Positions 1-7,844 of a stretch of DNA of 64,000 nucleotides are shown here, piece by piece. The notes beneath the pieces are model-generated. The model did no database searches and was not told the origin of the DNA. It saw only the letters and a program-made list of their open reading frames with translations. Source of the DNA: Desulforamulus aeronauticus DSM 10349 (GTDB lineage Bacteria; Bacillota; Desulfotomaculia; Desulfotomaculales; Desulfotomaculaceae). Every line of letters begins with the position of its first letter. The first letter of the stretch is position 1. The stretch covers positions 1-64,000 of the forward strand of contig NZ_FRAR01000021.1 of NCBI RefSeq assembly GCF_900142375.1, written 5' to 3'. The position numbers and the translations under genes were made by a program.

Positions 1-45
1 CCCATTCCCATGCCAGGCCCCATTCCCATGCCAGGCCCCATTCCG
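1..45. repeat. 18-bp in-frame tandem repeat
   Basis: Two consecutive copies of an 18-nt unit, then a degenerate third, encode a Gly-Pro-Gly-Met-Gly-Met repeat on the minus strand inside the copper-storage-like gene. The array touches the window edge, so its full copy number is unknown. In-frame multiples of 18 nt would let the Met-rich tail change length without a frameshift. Confidence 0.75.
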
Positions 46-458
46 GGGTAGCCAGGTACCGGGCATTCAGAACCAGGGCAAGCACCGGGGTGGTGACCAG
101 GACTTGCTGAAGCCGCAAAGGCTCTACATACTTCCGCACAATGACAACAAACACGACCACAGTATTGAGACTCCTGATCCGGGTGCCTTAAGCAATGATT
201 TCCACATACTTCACAAACCTGTGCACAAAGAGCTGCCATTTCCCTGGCAAAGGTACTACACCGGGCTATCAGTTTCGCAGTTAAGGTACAAACGTCAGCG
301 CAGTCATGTAGTAATTGCAATTGCTGCGTACGCATGTGAACATCTTGTCTTCCCAGAATGACGGTATGGGTATACTCACATACCACTTCACAGTGTTGTA
401 CAGCAGGCAATACCATTTGACTAGTTGGCTGAACCGGATGTTGATTGCGGTAAAACAT
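1..458 (-). CDS. Four-helix-bundle copper-storage-like protein (DUF326/YhjQ type), 3' end outside window
   Basis: This reading frame runs from an ATG at 458 to the window edge without a stop, so the C-terminus is missing. The start is supported by an AAGGGG ribosome site about 8 nt upstream. I translated it by hand. The first 111 residues hold 14 cysteines, mostly in Cys-x3-Cys or Cys-x2-Cys spacing along predicted helices (Cys 23/27, 53/57, 78/82/85/89, 100/104/105/107/111). That is the pattern of DUF326 four-helix bundles such as B. subtilis YhjQ and the Csp copper-storage proteins, which hold Cu(I) inside the bundle. After residue 120 the chain becomes Gly/Pro/Met-rich with repeated GPGMGM units, another likely soft-metal binding segment. 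A ferritin-like protein resembling YhjR is encoded at 2806-3408, recalling the yhjR-yhjQ pair of Bacillus spore coats. Family assignment is fairly sure; copper binding is inferred. Confidence 0.8.
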   Translation of the reverse strand, partial: MFYRNQHPVQPTSQMVLPAVQHCEVVCEYTHTVILGRQDVHMRTQQLQLLHDCADVCTLTAKLIARCSTFAREMAALCAQVCEVCGNHCLRHPDQESQYCGRVCCHCAEVCRAFAASASPGHHPGACPGSECPVPGYPGMGPGMGMGPGMGM

Positions 459-583
459 GATTCATTCCCCTTTCTGAAGGGTTTAACTGATGCAGTTTAA
501 GATTCGCACCAACCCTTAATGCCATAATATTCCATGTACAAATAAAGTGTTACAAATTGAATGCCAAAGAATACCCTATAAAA

Positions 584-611
584 AAGAACCGGCAACAAAA
601 TGCCAGTTCTT
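584..611 (-). terminator. Rho-independent terminator of the beta-propeller lipoprotein gene
   Basis: An 11-bp stem (one mismatch) with a 6-nt loop is followed on the minus strand by a run of six T. It lies 31 nt past the stop of the gene ending at 642. Confidence 0.85.
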
Positions 612-641
612 GCTATGATTTACCCTAACACACCTATTACC

Positions 642-1736
642 CTATTGTTTTTTAAAGGTGATGCCGTTTGGCCCTTTGCCTACTTGAATGTTCTTGACCA
701 CTTCATTTTTATTTGTATCAATTACGGAAACCGTATTTTCATAGATATTGGTGATATAAGCAAACTTCCCGTCGGGGGATACCACCACTCCGTGGGCCCC
801 TTTGCCGGTTTCTAAGGTTTTAACTACCGCCATCTTTTGGACATCGATGACACTCACTCGGTTATCTGGATCTTCTTTGGTTCCCTGGTTGGCCACGTAA
901 ACATATTTATTATCCGGGGTTACAAAGAGCTGGATTGGTACTTTTCCCACAGGTATGGTCATGGTTTTCTTCCAGGTGCCAGTGTCCACCATTGCTACGG
1001 CATTTTCCGCCGTTAAGGAGACATACAATTGTTTTCCATCTGGGTCGAAGGCCACCTGGGCGGGTTTATTACCTACCTTCACCTGAGTGACTTTCTTGGT
1101 AGTTGTATCAATAACCGATACGGTGTCTTCCTTCAAGTTGGCCACAGCCACCACCTTGCCATCCGGCGAAGGGCGCAAACCGTGGGGGCCCATGCCTACT
1201 TGTACCGTTGACTTTACCTTGTAGGTGGCGGTATCAATAACACTAACATTATTGTCCACCCCATTGGTTACATAGGCTTCCTTGCCATCCGGCGTTAAAA
1301 TAACATGGGCAGGCCCATTGCCAATGGTAATTTTCTGAGTGACTTCATTGGTTGAAGTGTCAATCACCCATACTTGCCCGGCCATGCCCGTTGCCCCATG
1401 CTCCATACCAGACATGGCTTCCATACCTGGTTGTACCACTGCCACCCATACTTCTTTCCCATTGGGCGATATTTGCACATTATGGGGCATACTCTTGACC
1501 TCAACGGATTTCACTACTTTATTTTCCGTTGTATCAATTACACTGACGGTATTACCATCCTCATCGGCTGTGTAAATACGGCCAGCCGGATAAGATACTT
1601 CCGCTGCTTTCTGTGGTGCCGGTGTTTCTTGCTTTTTCTCCTGGGTTTGAGGTGCCTCTTTCGCACAACCAACCAAAGTTATGATGAATAGGGTAAGTAA
1701 AATGAAGATAGCATTGAATTTCTTAAGATTGTACAA
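642..1736 (-). CDS. YVTN/YncE-like beta-propeller lipoprotein
   Basis: About 364 residues. The N-terminus has a Lys pair, a hydrophobic stretch and a lipobox (Leu-Val-Gly-Cys), so it is probably an exported lipoprotein. A short Glu/Gln/Pro-rich linker is followed by about seven 42-residue blade repeats with the signatures VSVIDT, SPDGK, AYVTN and GxGPHG, typical of YVTN-family beta-propellers. One blade carries a Met/His-rich insert (Met-Glu-Ala-Met-Ser-Gly-Met-Glu-His), suggesting contact with a soft metal. I chose the TTG at 1736 because it lies 7 nt after a strong AAAGGGGG site; the GTG at 1754 has none. Members are found beside metal and redox genes, but their biochemical role is mostly unknown. 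A TTACCC dyad sits upstream. Confidence 0.8.
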   Translation of the reverse strand: MYNLKKFNAIFILLTLFIITLVGCAKEAPQTQEKKQETPAPQKAAEVSYPAGRIYTADEDGNTVSVIDTTENKVVKSVEVKSMPHNVQISPNGKEVWVAVVQPGMEAMSGMEHGATGMAGQVWVIDTSTNEVTQKITIGNGPAHVILTPDGKEAYVTNGVDNNVSVIDTATYKVKSTVQVGMGPHGLRPSPDGKVVAVANLKEDTVSVIDTTTKKVTQVKVGNKPAQVAFDPDGKQLYVSLTAENAVAMVDTGTWKKTMTIPVGKVPIQLFVTPDNKYVYVANQGTKEDPDNRVSVIDVQKMAVVKTLETGKGAHGVVVSPDGKFAYITNIYENTVSVIDTNKNEVVKNIQVGKGPNGITFKKQ

Positions 1737-1825
1737 TGACAAGCCCCCTTTCACAGAAAATTATGCTACAAAAATACAAGCTTTATGCAAAGCAAACAGC
1801 TATTGGCTAATCAATATAATACCTG

Positions 1826-1865
1826 GGTATATTTACCTATGTAATTTTTTACCCAAAATGGGTAA
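1826..1865 (-). promoter_or_regulatory. Dyad operator-like sites upstream of the lipoprotein gene
   Basis: A perfect 17-bp palindrome TTACCCAAAATGGGTAA (1849-1865) is followed by a second, weaker dyad GGTATATTTACC (1826-1837). The TACCC-N-GGGTA form resembles operators of CsoR/RcnR-type metal repressors, but no such repressor is encoded in the window. Its place about 100 nt before the start fits an operator. Confidence 0.45.
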
Positions 1866-1907
1866 TCTAATTCTGCCTTCGAGGCATATAAAACTACTCT
1901 CCGTTAG

Positions 1908-1936
1908 AGAACCCAGTCCTTATTAGACTGGGTTCT
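1908..1936. terminator. Hairpin (11-bp stem), copy 1 of a duplicated terminator-like element
   Basis: A perfect 11-bp inverted repeat AGAACCCAGTC/GACTGGGTTCT lies just past the stop of the CBS gene. The same stem with a different loop recurs at 2579-2607, on the other side of that gene. Confidence 0.7.
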
Positions 1937-1942
1937 AAAAAA

Positions 1943-2403
1943 TTACAACAACATCCCTATTACCCCAAAAACATCAATGGTACGGATAATACCAATTAGC
2001 TTTCCTTTTTCTAATACTGGCAAAGAATTAACCTTTTTGGTTAAAAACAAATCCACCGCTCTGTATAGGTCATCCTCGACATCCACAAACACAATTTTAG
2101 TGGCCCGCATTACACTCTTAACGGGCATATTGGAGCCAGAAGAACTAACCGAGTAAATCCATAAATAACTCTCTGGCAAATCATACTTGGTTAGCACTGC
2201 TTTAAGAATATTTCGCAGGGTTACGATCCCCACCAGTTCATTTTTTTATTGGTCACCAGCAAAGAACGGTGACCCACAATACCACCGTTTTCATCCTTGT
2301 AGAAGGACTTTTTCAAGACCTTGATGGCCTCTCGAACCAATGAGTTTTCATCTACCACCGAATACTCAGAAATGGGAACCATAATTTCTCGTATGGAAAT
2401 CAT
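1943..2403 (-). pseudogene. CBS-domain protein split by a frameshift in a poly-A run
   Basis: Two overlapping minus-strand frames (start 2403 to about 2241, and about 2233 to stop 1943) together encode one protein of about 152 residues with two CBS motifs: an N-terminal half with Val-Asp-Glu-Asn-Ser-Leu and a C-terminal half ending in Leu-Pro-Val-Leu-Glu-Lys-Gly-Lys-Leu-Ile-Gly. CBS pairs usually bind adenine nucleotides and regulate other proteins. The reading breaks at a run of seven A (2241-2247, T on the plus strand). Eight A would restore an uninterrupted Thr-Asn-Lys-Lys-Asn-Glu-Leu-Val-Gly-Ile core. This may be a true pseudogene, a sequencing error in a homopolymer, or a slippage site. 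The start has a weak upstream GGGTGA site. Confidence 0.7.
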
Positions 2404-2805
2404 GTCAAGTCACCCTTTACTACACAGTAACCAGAGAGTTTCTTACCAATAATGGCTGTTTTACAACCTGCGGTGCTGCTTTTTGAATAGGAATGAAATC
2501 GTGGCATACGGTTGGAAGCACTGTCACATCAGTAATAATAATATATTCCAACTGGTGGGAAAATTACCTTGCTGTTACAGAACCCAGTCTCTATTTGACT
2601 GGGTTCTGCTAATTCATTATTTATTTCGATAGATTTTCTGAATGATGAACGCCTAACTAAAAAAAGAAAATGCAGCAACATATGATCAACACAAAAAACA
2701 GGAACAGTAAAAAGCAACAGCAAACGGGCAGCCAGTTGTGTCCTCCTAAGCCCTCAATTTGGTTAGTCATCGTGCAACGGCCCCCTTTCTAGTATCAATG
2801 CTTCA
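2404..2805. other. Intergenic region with second hairpin copy only
   Basis: No supported gene. It holds the second AGAACCCAGTC hairpin (2579-2607). The minus-strand frame at 2529-2723 runs through that hairpin, lacks a ribosome site and has no recognisable domain, so it is not called. Confidence 0.6.
2579..2607. terminator. Hairpin copy 2, identical stem to 1908-1936
   Basis: AGAACCCAGTC, a 7-nt loop, then GACTGGGTTCT. The stem is identical to the copy at 1908-1936 and only the loop differs. No strong U-run follows on either strand, so its role as a terminator is uncertain. Confidence 0.55.
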
Positions 2806-3408
2806 CTAATAACCGTTACCTCTCACGCAATTTAACGAATAGAGATAGTTCCATTTTGTTGCGTGTTTCAACTCATCGGTATAAATTTCTGTAATCATAT
2901 TCCGATAGGGTAAGAATTCCAAGCCAAATAAAATCTTGCGATATCTTTCTACGGCGGACAATTCTCCAAATAAAGCCCGGACAAGTCCATCACAATAGCT
3001 TTGAGGTTGTTGAAAGGGTTCCTCCTGGGCTGGTAGTATGTCTTGCCCGGTTAATTCCCAATACAACTCCCTAAGCATTTTGTTATGTTTGATTTCATCA
3101 TCCCGAATGGCTGCGATAATTTCCTTTTGACCCGGCGGTGCCACATTGAGCATGTAGGTATAAAACAATTCATCCTCCCGCTCCCCGCCAACGGATTGAA
3201 CTATTAAGTTTAACGCTTCGGGATAGGCGTATTGTGCCACAAACATATAGGTCGGGTAGTACTTATAATTTACACAGGGATATCCCGGATAGGGTGGTTG
3301 TAAAGGATTCGCTCCTGGGCCGCAGGAGGGACAAAAATAGTTGGCAGCATTGGTTTTAATGGGGCCATTCTCCTGACTTTTTGTCTTAATATCCTCTGTC
3401 ATTGGCAA
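2806..3408 (-). CDS. Ferritin-like / YhjR-like coat-associated protein
   Basis: 200 residues with an AGGAGG site just before the ATG. The first 60 residues are Pro/Gly/Tyr/Cys-rich (Cys-Pro-Ser-Cys-Gly-Pro-Gly, then Pro-Pro-Tyr-Pro-Gly-Tyr-Pro-Cys), a typical spore-coat or adhesive composition. The rest is a ferritin-like four-helix domain with two carboxylate-His sets: Glu-Arg-Glu-Asp-Glu with Asp-Asp-Glu-Ile-Lys-His, and Glu-Leu-Ser-Ala-Val-Glu with Asp-Glu-Leu-Lys-His. These are expected to make a di-iron or other two-metal site. Similar proteins in Bacillus (YhjR) are made in sporulation and encoded beside a DUF326 copper protein, which here is at 1-458. Metal identity and activity are inferred. 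Confidence 0.75.
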   Translation of the reverse strand: MPMTEDIKTKSQENGPIKTNAANYFCPSCGPGANPLQPPYPGYPCVNYKYYPTYMFVAQYAYPEALNLIVQSVGGEREDELFYTYMLNVAPPGQKEIIAAIRDDEIKHNKMLRELYWELTGQDILPAQEEPFQQPQSYCDGLVRALFGELSAVERYRKILFGLEFLPYRNMITEIYTDELKHATKWNYLYSLNCVRGNGY

Positions 3409-3503
3409 AACCTCCTCTTGTTTATTCCATATTATGTAATTTAATTAGAAAGGTTCCAGCATTTAACATATCATTTCCGCTACTATATAGTTAATTAAAA
3501 AAA

Positions 3504-3522
3504 GAGGCAAATCAAATGCCTC
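3504..3522 (-). terminator. Terminator downstream of DedA/PAP2 gene
   Basis: GAGGCA stem with a 7-nt loop, followed by seven T on the minus strand and a T-run on the plus strand as well, about 100 nt past the DedA/PAP2 stop. It could act in both directions. Confidence 0.65.
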
Positions 3523-3624
3523 CTTTTTAGCTGATATTATTAAATTCCTAATCTTCCTGGGTGGCAAGCTTTATACAAAAGACATCTCAGCACGTTACTG
3601 ACTGCCCAAAAAGCAACAGAAAAG

Positions 3625-4923
3625 CTATCCTTTATCAGCATCTGCTTTGTAATACCGAATGGCCTGCAACCCCAGAATGCAACCTACCAACCAGAAGCCA
3701 CCCGCAGCAAAGCCTGCCAGCACGTCACTGGGATAATGGACCCCCAGGTAAATACGGCTGATTCCGATGGCCACTGCCAATAGGACAAGGGTGCAGGTTA
3801 GCAGGTAGCGCAGGAGCGGTTGACGAAGGTTAATCCAGGCCAGATAGGCCAGCAGACCAAAGACAGTCATGGAAACCATCGCATGCCCGCTGGGGAAGCT
3901 GTAGCCAGTGGCCTCCACCAGGCGAGCAACATTCGGCCTGTCTCGCCGAAAAATCCATTTCAACAATTCATTGAGGCTGTAACTGCCAATTAACGCAACT
4001 GGCACCATCAGGGCATCCCAAAAATGTCGTTTTACCCACCAAAGCAGTAGTGCTGCCACCAGGGCTACTCCAATCATGACCGTTGACGAGCCTATGGTAC
4101 TAAGTCCCTTCATTACCTCCGTGGTAAGGGGGCTGTCCAGCCGATGAACCAAATCAATCACTGCATTATCAAACCATTTTAGTTCATTCTCCAACAGTTC
4201 ACTGGCCAATTTGGCAAAGAGGAGCATACTGCCGATTCCCAGCACTGAACCCACCAGCAGGTAGTTACCAAAGGCACCCAGGGGGGACATCTTTTCGTTG
4301 TAATATCGTTCCAAACGTTCCCGTAACTTTACCCAAAAACCATTTAAATACTGCATGGTTTTGGTATGTCGTAAAACAAAATAGAGCAACAGTATCACCA
4401 GGGACAGACCGATGGTCAGTATTTCTAAATAACTGCTTAAAAAATGCTTGGCAGCCGACCCCAGATAGAAAATCAGTAAGCCTTCCAGGAAAAAACGGGC
4501 ACTTCGGCTGAGAATAGACGCCACCACAAATACCGTTTTTTGAATCTGAAAGACCCCTGCCCCAATGGTAAATACCTTGTAGGGGATGGGTGTAAAGCCA
4601 GCAATGGCAACAGCCCAACCACCGTAGCGTTGAAATAGCGACTCAATCTGGGCCACTCGCTTGGCAGGCACCCAGCGGTCTAGTAGAGGCCGACCTGCCT
4701 TAGCCCCAATAAAGTAGCCGAAGATACCACCCAATACCGAAGCCACCGAGGTAATCAGGGCGTACCACAGGGCTAGCTTGGGCTGGCTTAAGGACATAGC
4801 AATCAGTAAAATATCCGGTGGCACTGGAAAAAAGGAAGACTCTGCAAAGGACATCAAAAACAAACCCACTGTGCCGTAAATTTGAAAAAACGCTACGGAG
4901 CTCTGAAACAACTGGCTAAGCAC
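3625..4923 (-). CDS. DedA-PAP2 fusion membrane protein
   Basis: 432 residues. Residues 1-200 are a DedA/VTT domain with the signatures Phe-Pro-Val-Pro-Pro-Asp, Gly-x3-Gly-Tyr-x2-Gly and Pro-Ile-Pro-Tyr-Lys. This family moves lipids or lipid carriers across the membrane. Residues 230-425 are a PAP2 phosphatase domain with all three catalytic motifs: Lys-x6-Arg-Pro (KWIFRRDRP), Pro-Ser-Gly-His, and Ser-Arg-x5-His-x3-Asp. The fusion suggests coupled flipping and dephosphorylation of a lipid pyrophosphate such as undecaprenyl-PP or phosphatidylglycerol-P. It is the last gene of an RR-HK-effector operon; its start overlaps the kinase stop by 8 nt, so expression is probably coupled to envelope sensing. 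Substrate is inferred. Confidence 0.88.
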   Translation of the reverse strand: MLSQLFQSSVAFFQIYGTVGLFLMSFAESSFFPVPPDILLIAMSLSQPKLALWYALITSVASVLGGIFGYFIGAKAGRPLLDRWVPAKRVAQIESLFQRYGGWAVAIAGFTPIPYKVFTIGAGVFQIQKTVFVVASILSRSARFFLEGLLIFYLGSAAKHFLSSYLEILTIGLSLVILLLYFVLRHTKTMQYLNGFWVKLRERLERYYNEKMSPLGAFGNYLLVGSVLGIGSMLLFAKLASELLENELKWFDNAVIDLVHRLDSPLTTEVMKGLSTIGSSTVMIGVALVAALLLWWVKRHFWDALMVPVALIGSYSLNELLKWIFRRDRPNVARLVEATGYSFPSGHAMVSMTVFGLLAYLAWINLRQPLLRYLLTCTLVLLAVAIGISRIYLGVHYPSDVLAGFAAGGFWLVGCILGLQAIRYYKADADKG

Positions 4924-6280
4924 CCTTTATCCCCCCTGGTACCTTTGTATTGGGTAATTCTATAGTAAATACCGTGCCGCTTCCCGGTGTACTGGCCAAC
5001 CAAAGAACTCCCCCCTGCCGTTCCACCAGGGTTCGGGCAATGCTAAGCCCTAGCCCCGCTCCCCCCAGCTCTCTGCTACGGGATTTATCCACCCGGTAAA
5101 AGCGATCAAAGAGTTGGGGCTGATCTTCCAGGGGAATACCTACACCGTTATCCCTTACTTCGATCAAAGTTTTCGCCAACTCCTGCCGTGCCACAATCTC
5201 CACCAACGAAGCATTGGCATATTTAACGGCGTTGTCTAACAAAATTTTGAGGACCTGCTTCAGTCGGTAAGGGTCAAACAGTACTTGCATTTCCTCGGGA
5301 ATTTGACTTTGAAACTGCATCTCGGGTGCCAAAGTCGTAAATGCCTGAAGGCTTTCCTCCGCAACTGGCTTTAATTGCACCCACTGGTTATCCCAGGAAG
5401 GGATTCTTTCCAACACAGATATCTCTAATAATTCATTGGCTAAATGCCGCAGGTGCTCGATTTCTTGATGAATGGTTTGAAAAAATTCCGCCTTCGTGGC
5501 TGCGTCCAATTCCCTTCTCTCCAGGGTTGAGATAAACCCTTCTAGAACCGTCAGGGGTGTCCGCAGTTCGTGGGATGCGTTATCAATAAATAGCTTTTGT
5601 TGTTCAATGGAGTTGTTTACTCTTTTTAATAGATAATTAAAGGTTTCTGCTAACTCATAAATTTCATCCTTCGAGCGTGGCAGTGGCAAACCCTCGGATA
5701 ATTGTGTAAGTTCCTTTTGCTTTACGCTGCGGATTAAAGCATGTACCGGAGACAAGGCCAGCCGTGATACCATATAGCCACTGACCGTGGCCACTATTAA
5801 AAAAACGCCACTGATCATGGCAAGCAAAGACCAAACCTTCTCCATCACATCACTAAAGTACTCGTTTTCTGAAAGAATCTCCAGGCTATAGGCATGGCCC
5901 CCTACATCTAGCTGCCTTCTCTGTATATAGAGGGAATCTCCTTCCTTGCGAAAGACTTGGAAATTCCCTTTACGATCTAGGGGAAAGTCATACTCAGCGG
6001 ATTCAAAATCGTCTTCCCCTGCGGCCACAATTTGTTGCTTTCCATCTAAAATGCGGATTTGCTGGTGTGGCTGCAGAAAGGTTTTGAGGGTATTGCCAGA
6101 AGGTAGCTGGCCTGTTTCAACCATGTTCTTTTCTAATAAGCTGAGCTGAATTGTGAGGATTCGCTGCTCATAGACCGTATCAAAATTACTCAGGACAAAG
6201 TAAAGGACCACGGACAATACTAGAATGGCCAGGAGAGAAAAGAGTGAAGCAATTAGCGTAAGTCTCCACTTAATTTTCAA
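4916..6280 (-). CDS. Two-component sensor histidine kinase (ArlS/CssS/CusS-like)
   Basis: About 454 residues. A TM helix (residues 10-30), an extracytoplasmic domain of about 125 residues and a second TM helix lead into a HAMP domain. Then come a HisKA domain with the phospho-acceptor motif His-Glu-Leu-Arg-Thr-Pro and a HATPase domain with the N box Asp-Asn-Ala-Val-Lys, G1 box Asp-Asn-Gly-Val-Gly and G2 box Gly-Ala-Gly-Leu-Gly-Leu. I chose TTG at 6280, which follows GGAGGAG by 9 nt and overlaps the regulator stop by 11 nt; the upstream ATG at 6301 lacks a ribosome site. The signal is unknown; the co-transcribed lipid enzyme suggests cell-envelope stress. Confidence 0.88.
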   Translation of the reverse strand: MKIKWRLTLIASLFSLLAILVLSVVLYFVLSNFDTVYEQRILTIQLSLLEKNMVETGQLPSGNTLKTFLQPHQQIRILDGKQQIVAAGEDDFESAEYDFPLDRKGNFQVFRKEGDSLYIQRRQLDVGGHAYSLEILSENEYFSDVMEKVWSLLAMISGVFLIVATVSGYMVSRLALSPVHALIRSVKQKELTQLSEGLPLPRSKDEIYELAETFNYLLKRVNNSIEQQKLFIDNASHELRTPLTVLEGFISTLERRELDAATKAEFFQTIHQEIEHLRHLANELLEISVLERIPSWDNQWVQLKPVAEESLQAFTTLAPEMQFQSQIPEEMQVLFDPYRLKQVLKILLDNAVKYANASLVEIVARQELAKTLIEVRDNGVGIPLEDQPQLFDRFYRVDKSRSRELGGAGLGLSIARTLVERQGGVLWLASTPGSGTVFTIELPNTKVPGGIKGA

Positions 6281-6956
6281 GGCTTCTCTCCTCCAGCACA
6301 TAGCCTACACCACGGACGGTGTGAATAAGCTTGGTTTCCTGGGCAAATTCAATTTTGTTTCTTAGGTAACGGACATATACATCCACCACATTGGAATCGT
6401 AATAATCATAGCCCCAAACCTGCTGTAATAATTGATCCCGGCTGAGAACGGTCCGTTGATTTTCCGCAAAATATTGCAGCAGATTAAATTCCCTGGGGGT
6501 CAGCTCGATTTTTCTCTCATTCCGGGTTACTTCTCTGGTTCGCAAATTGATGGTTAGATCCGCTATTTTGATCGAGATGTCGTCTGGCACGGGAAGTTTA
6601 TTTTCTCGAAAGTAAACCCTTACCCGGGCCAGCAGTTCTTCGATGGAAAAGGGTTTGGTGATATAATCATTGGCCCCGGAATCCAGCCCGGCAATTTTAT
6701 CCGGCACCGCTGCCCGAGCAGTTAACATCAGGATGGGCGTGTTTTTGACCTGTCGAATCCTACGGCAGACCTCCAGGCCGCTTAATTCCGGCAGCATAAT
6801 ATCCAAAAGGATCAGATCCCAGGCTTCCTCCACCGCTTTCTTTAATCCTTCCCTGCCAGTATAAGCAGATGCCACCTCATAACCTTCCAGGGTTAGTTCC
6901 ATTGTGACAAACCGTTGGATATTCTTATCATCTTCGATTACTAAAATTCTTCCCAT
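6270..6956 (-). CDS. OmpR-family response regulator
   Basis: 228 residues. The receiver domain (1-115) has the acidic pocket Glu-Asp-Asp, phospho-acceptor Asp in Leu-Leu-Asp-Ile-Met-Leu-Pro, and switch residues Thr-Ala and Lys-Pro-Phe. The C-terminal winged helix has Leu-Thr-Pro-Arg-Glu-Phe and Val-Asp-Val-Tyr-Val-Arg-Tyr-Leu-Arg. I start it at the ATG at 6956, which has AGGAGAGGG upstream; the ATG at 7001 lacks such a site. It is the first gene of the RR-HK-DedA/PAP2 operon. A TATAAT -10 lies at 6991-6996 and a 17-bp near-palindrome shared with the PepSY promoter sits just upstream of the -35 position. Confidence 0.9.
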   Translation of the reverse strand: MGRILVIEDDKNIQRFVTMELTLEGYEVASAYTGREGLKKAVEEAWDLILLDIMLPELSGLEVCRRIRQVKNTPILMLTARAAVPDKIAGLDSGANDYITKPFSIEELLARVRVYFRENKLPVPDDISIKIADLTINLRTREVTRNERKIELTPREFNLLQYFAENQRTVLSRDQLLQQVWGYDYYDSNVVDVYVRYLRNKIEFAQETKLIHTVRGVGYVLEERSLEN

Positions 6957-6990
6957 TCCAATATCCCTCTCCTGTTTATTGGCTCTTTTC

Positions 6991-7039
6991 ATTATAGCCA
7001 ATACAGCAATGCTGAAACATTAGAAAACTCTCATTTTTC
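6991..7039 (-). promoter_or_regulatory. Promoter of RR-HK-DedA/PAP2 operon with 17-bp near-palindrome
   Basis: On the minus strand a perfect TATAAT (6996 to 6991) lies 35 nt before the regulator start. The -35 region at 17 bp spacing is TGTTTC, which is poor, as expected for an activated promoter. Just upstream is GAAAAATGAGAGTTTTC (7039 to 7023), arms GAAAA/TTTTC. The same 17 bp occur at 9745-9761 before the PepSY gene. Confidence 0.6.
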
Positions 7040-7117
7040 AGGTTAATATAGCTGTACTATCAAAGGTGCGTCTGTGAACTCAAGTGATTTAAATAAAAAT
7101 GCAGTAGCTGAACGAAA

Positions 7118-7156
7118 AAGCCAAGCCCGGTACCATAATAGCACCGGGCTTGGCTT
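7118..7156 (-). terminator. Rho-independent terminator of the 7168-7725 gene
   Basis: A 14-bp perfect stem (AAGCCAAGCCCGGT / ACCGGGCTTGGCTT) with an 11-nt loop starts 11 nt past the stop. Runs of T follow on both strands. Confidence 0.9.
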
Positions 7157-7167
7157 TTTTTCTAACA

Positions 7168-7725
7168 TTAACTGTTTACAGGAGCAGCGGCACTGGATTG
7201 TGTTTCAGAACCTCTAGTTTTCAACATTTGGATAACCACCTGATTTAAAGCGTCTGCTTTAGGGCTCTGCGTACCTTTGAGGTCTGCTTCTCCCTTAAAC
7301 TCATGCTCCCTCTCGTCATCATGTCTGTCTTTGCCATCCTTTTTCACCCTAACATCACGATGGTCCTGCTTATTCTGTTCTGACACTGCTTGGTATTGGT
7401 CGGGGGTTAGGGTTTGGTAAATTTGTTTAGCTAAATCGGTTCTGGAAGTGGCGTCCGAGGTAGTGGATATTTTCTCTACCAGTGGCAAGAGAGTCTTTGC
7501 TTGGTCCGGGGAAAGCTTCAGTGTTTCCTGCTTTTCAAGATAGAGTAAATCTTCTACGGCCTCCCGACTAGCCTGCAGACTCACCCTTTCGGTCTTTGCT
7601 GCAGCAGCTTGCTGATCGAAATAATACTCTGCCCCTGCACTTCCCGTCGCCCCTATGACCAGGATGGCGGCCAATGTTAGGTACCACTTTTTGTTGATCT
7701 TTTTAAGTTTTTCAAATAATTGCAT
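7168..7725 (-). CDS. Membrane-anchored extracytoplasmic protein of unknown function
   Basis: 185 residues, starting at an ATG behind AAAGGAGAGG. Residues 12-33 form one TM or uncleaved signal helix. The remainder is a helical extracytoplasmic region with Leu-Ser-Pro-Asp-Gln-Ala-Lys and Leu-Thr-Pro-Asp-Gln-Tyr repeats, a charged Asp/Arg/His/Lys stretch (residues 120-150), and a Ser/Ala tail. The two LxPDQ segments recall Spy/CpxP-like helical periplasmic proteins, but I cannot assign it to a family. It is divergent from the RR-HK pair at 7845-9730 and may be controlled by it. Confidence 0.6.
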   Translation of the reverse strand: MQLFEKLKKINKKWYLTLAAILVIGATGSAGAEYYFDQQAAAAKTERVSLQASREAVEDLLYLEKQETLKLSPDQAKTLLPLVEKISTTSDATSRTDLAKQIYQTLTPDQYQAVSEQNKQDHRDVRVKKDGKDRHDDEREHEFKGEADLKGTQSPKADALNQVVIQMLKTRGSETQSSAAAPVNS

Positions 7726-7844
7726 GTTACCTCTCCTTTCCTTTTCCTCAGTATAAACAGCAAAACTTAAAATTCCCTTTGAAAAAACTACTATTTAAAG
7801 GTGATTTAAAGGAATTTGTTATATCATAAGCATGGGGTGATGTG

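Noticed and set aside
2529-2723. Minus-strand frame of 64 codons
   Set aside because: It runs through the duplicated hairpin, has no ribosome site and no recognisable domain.
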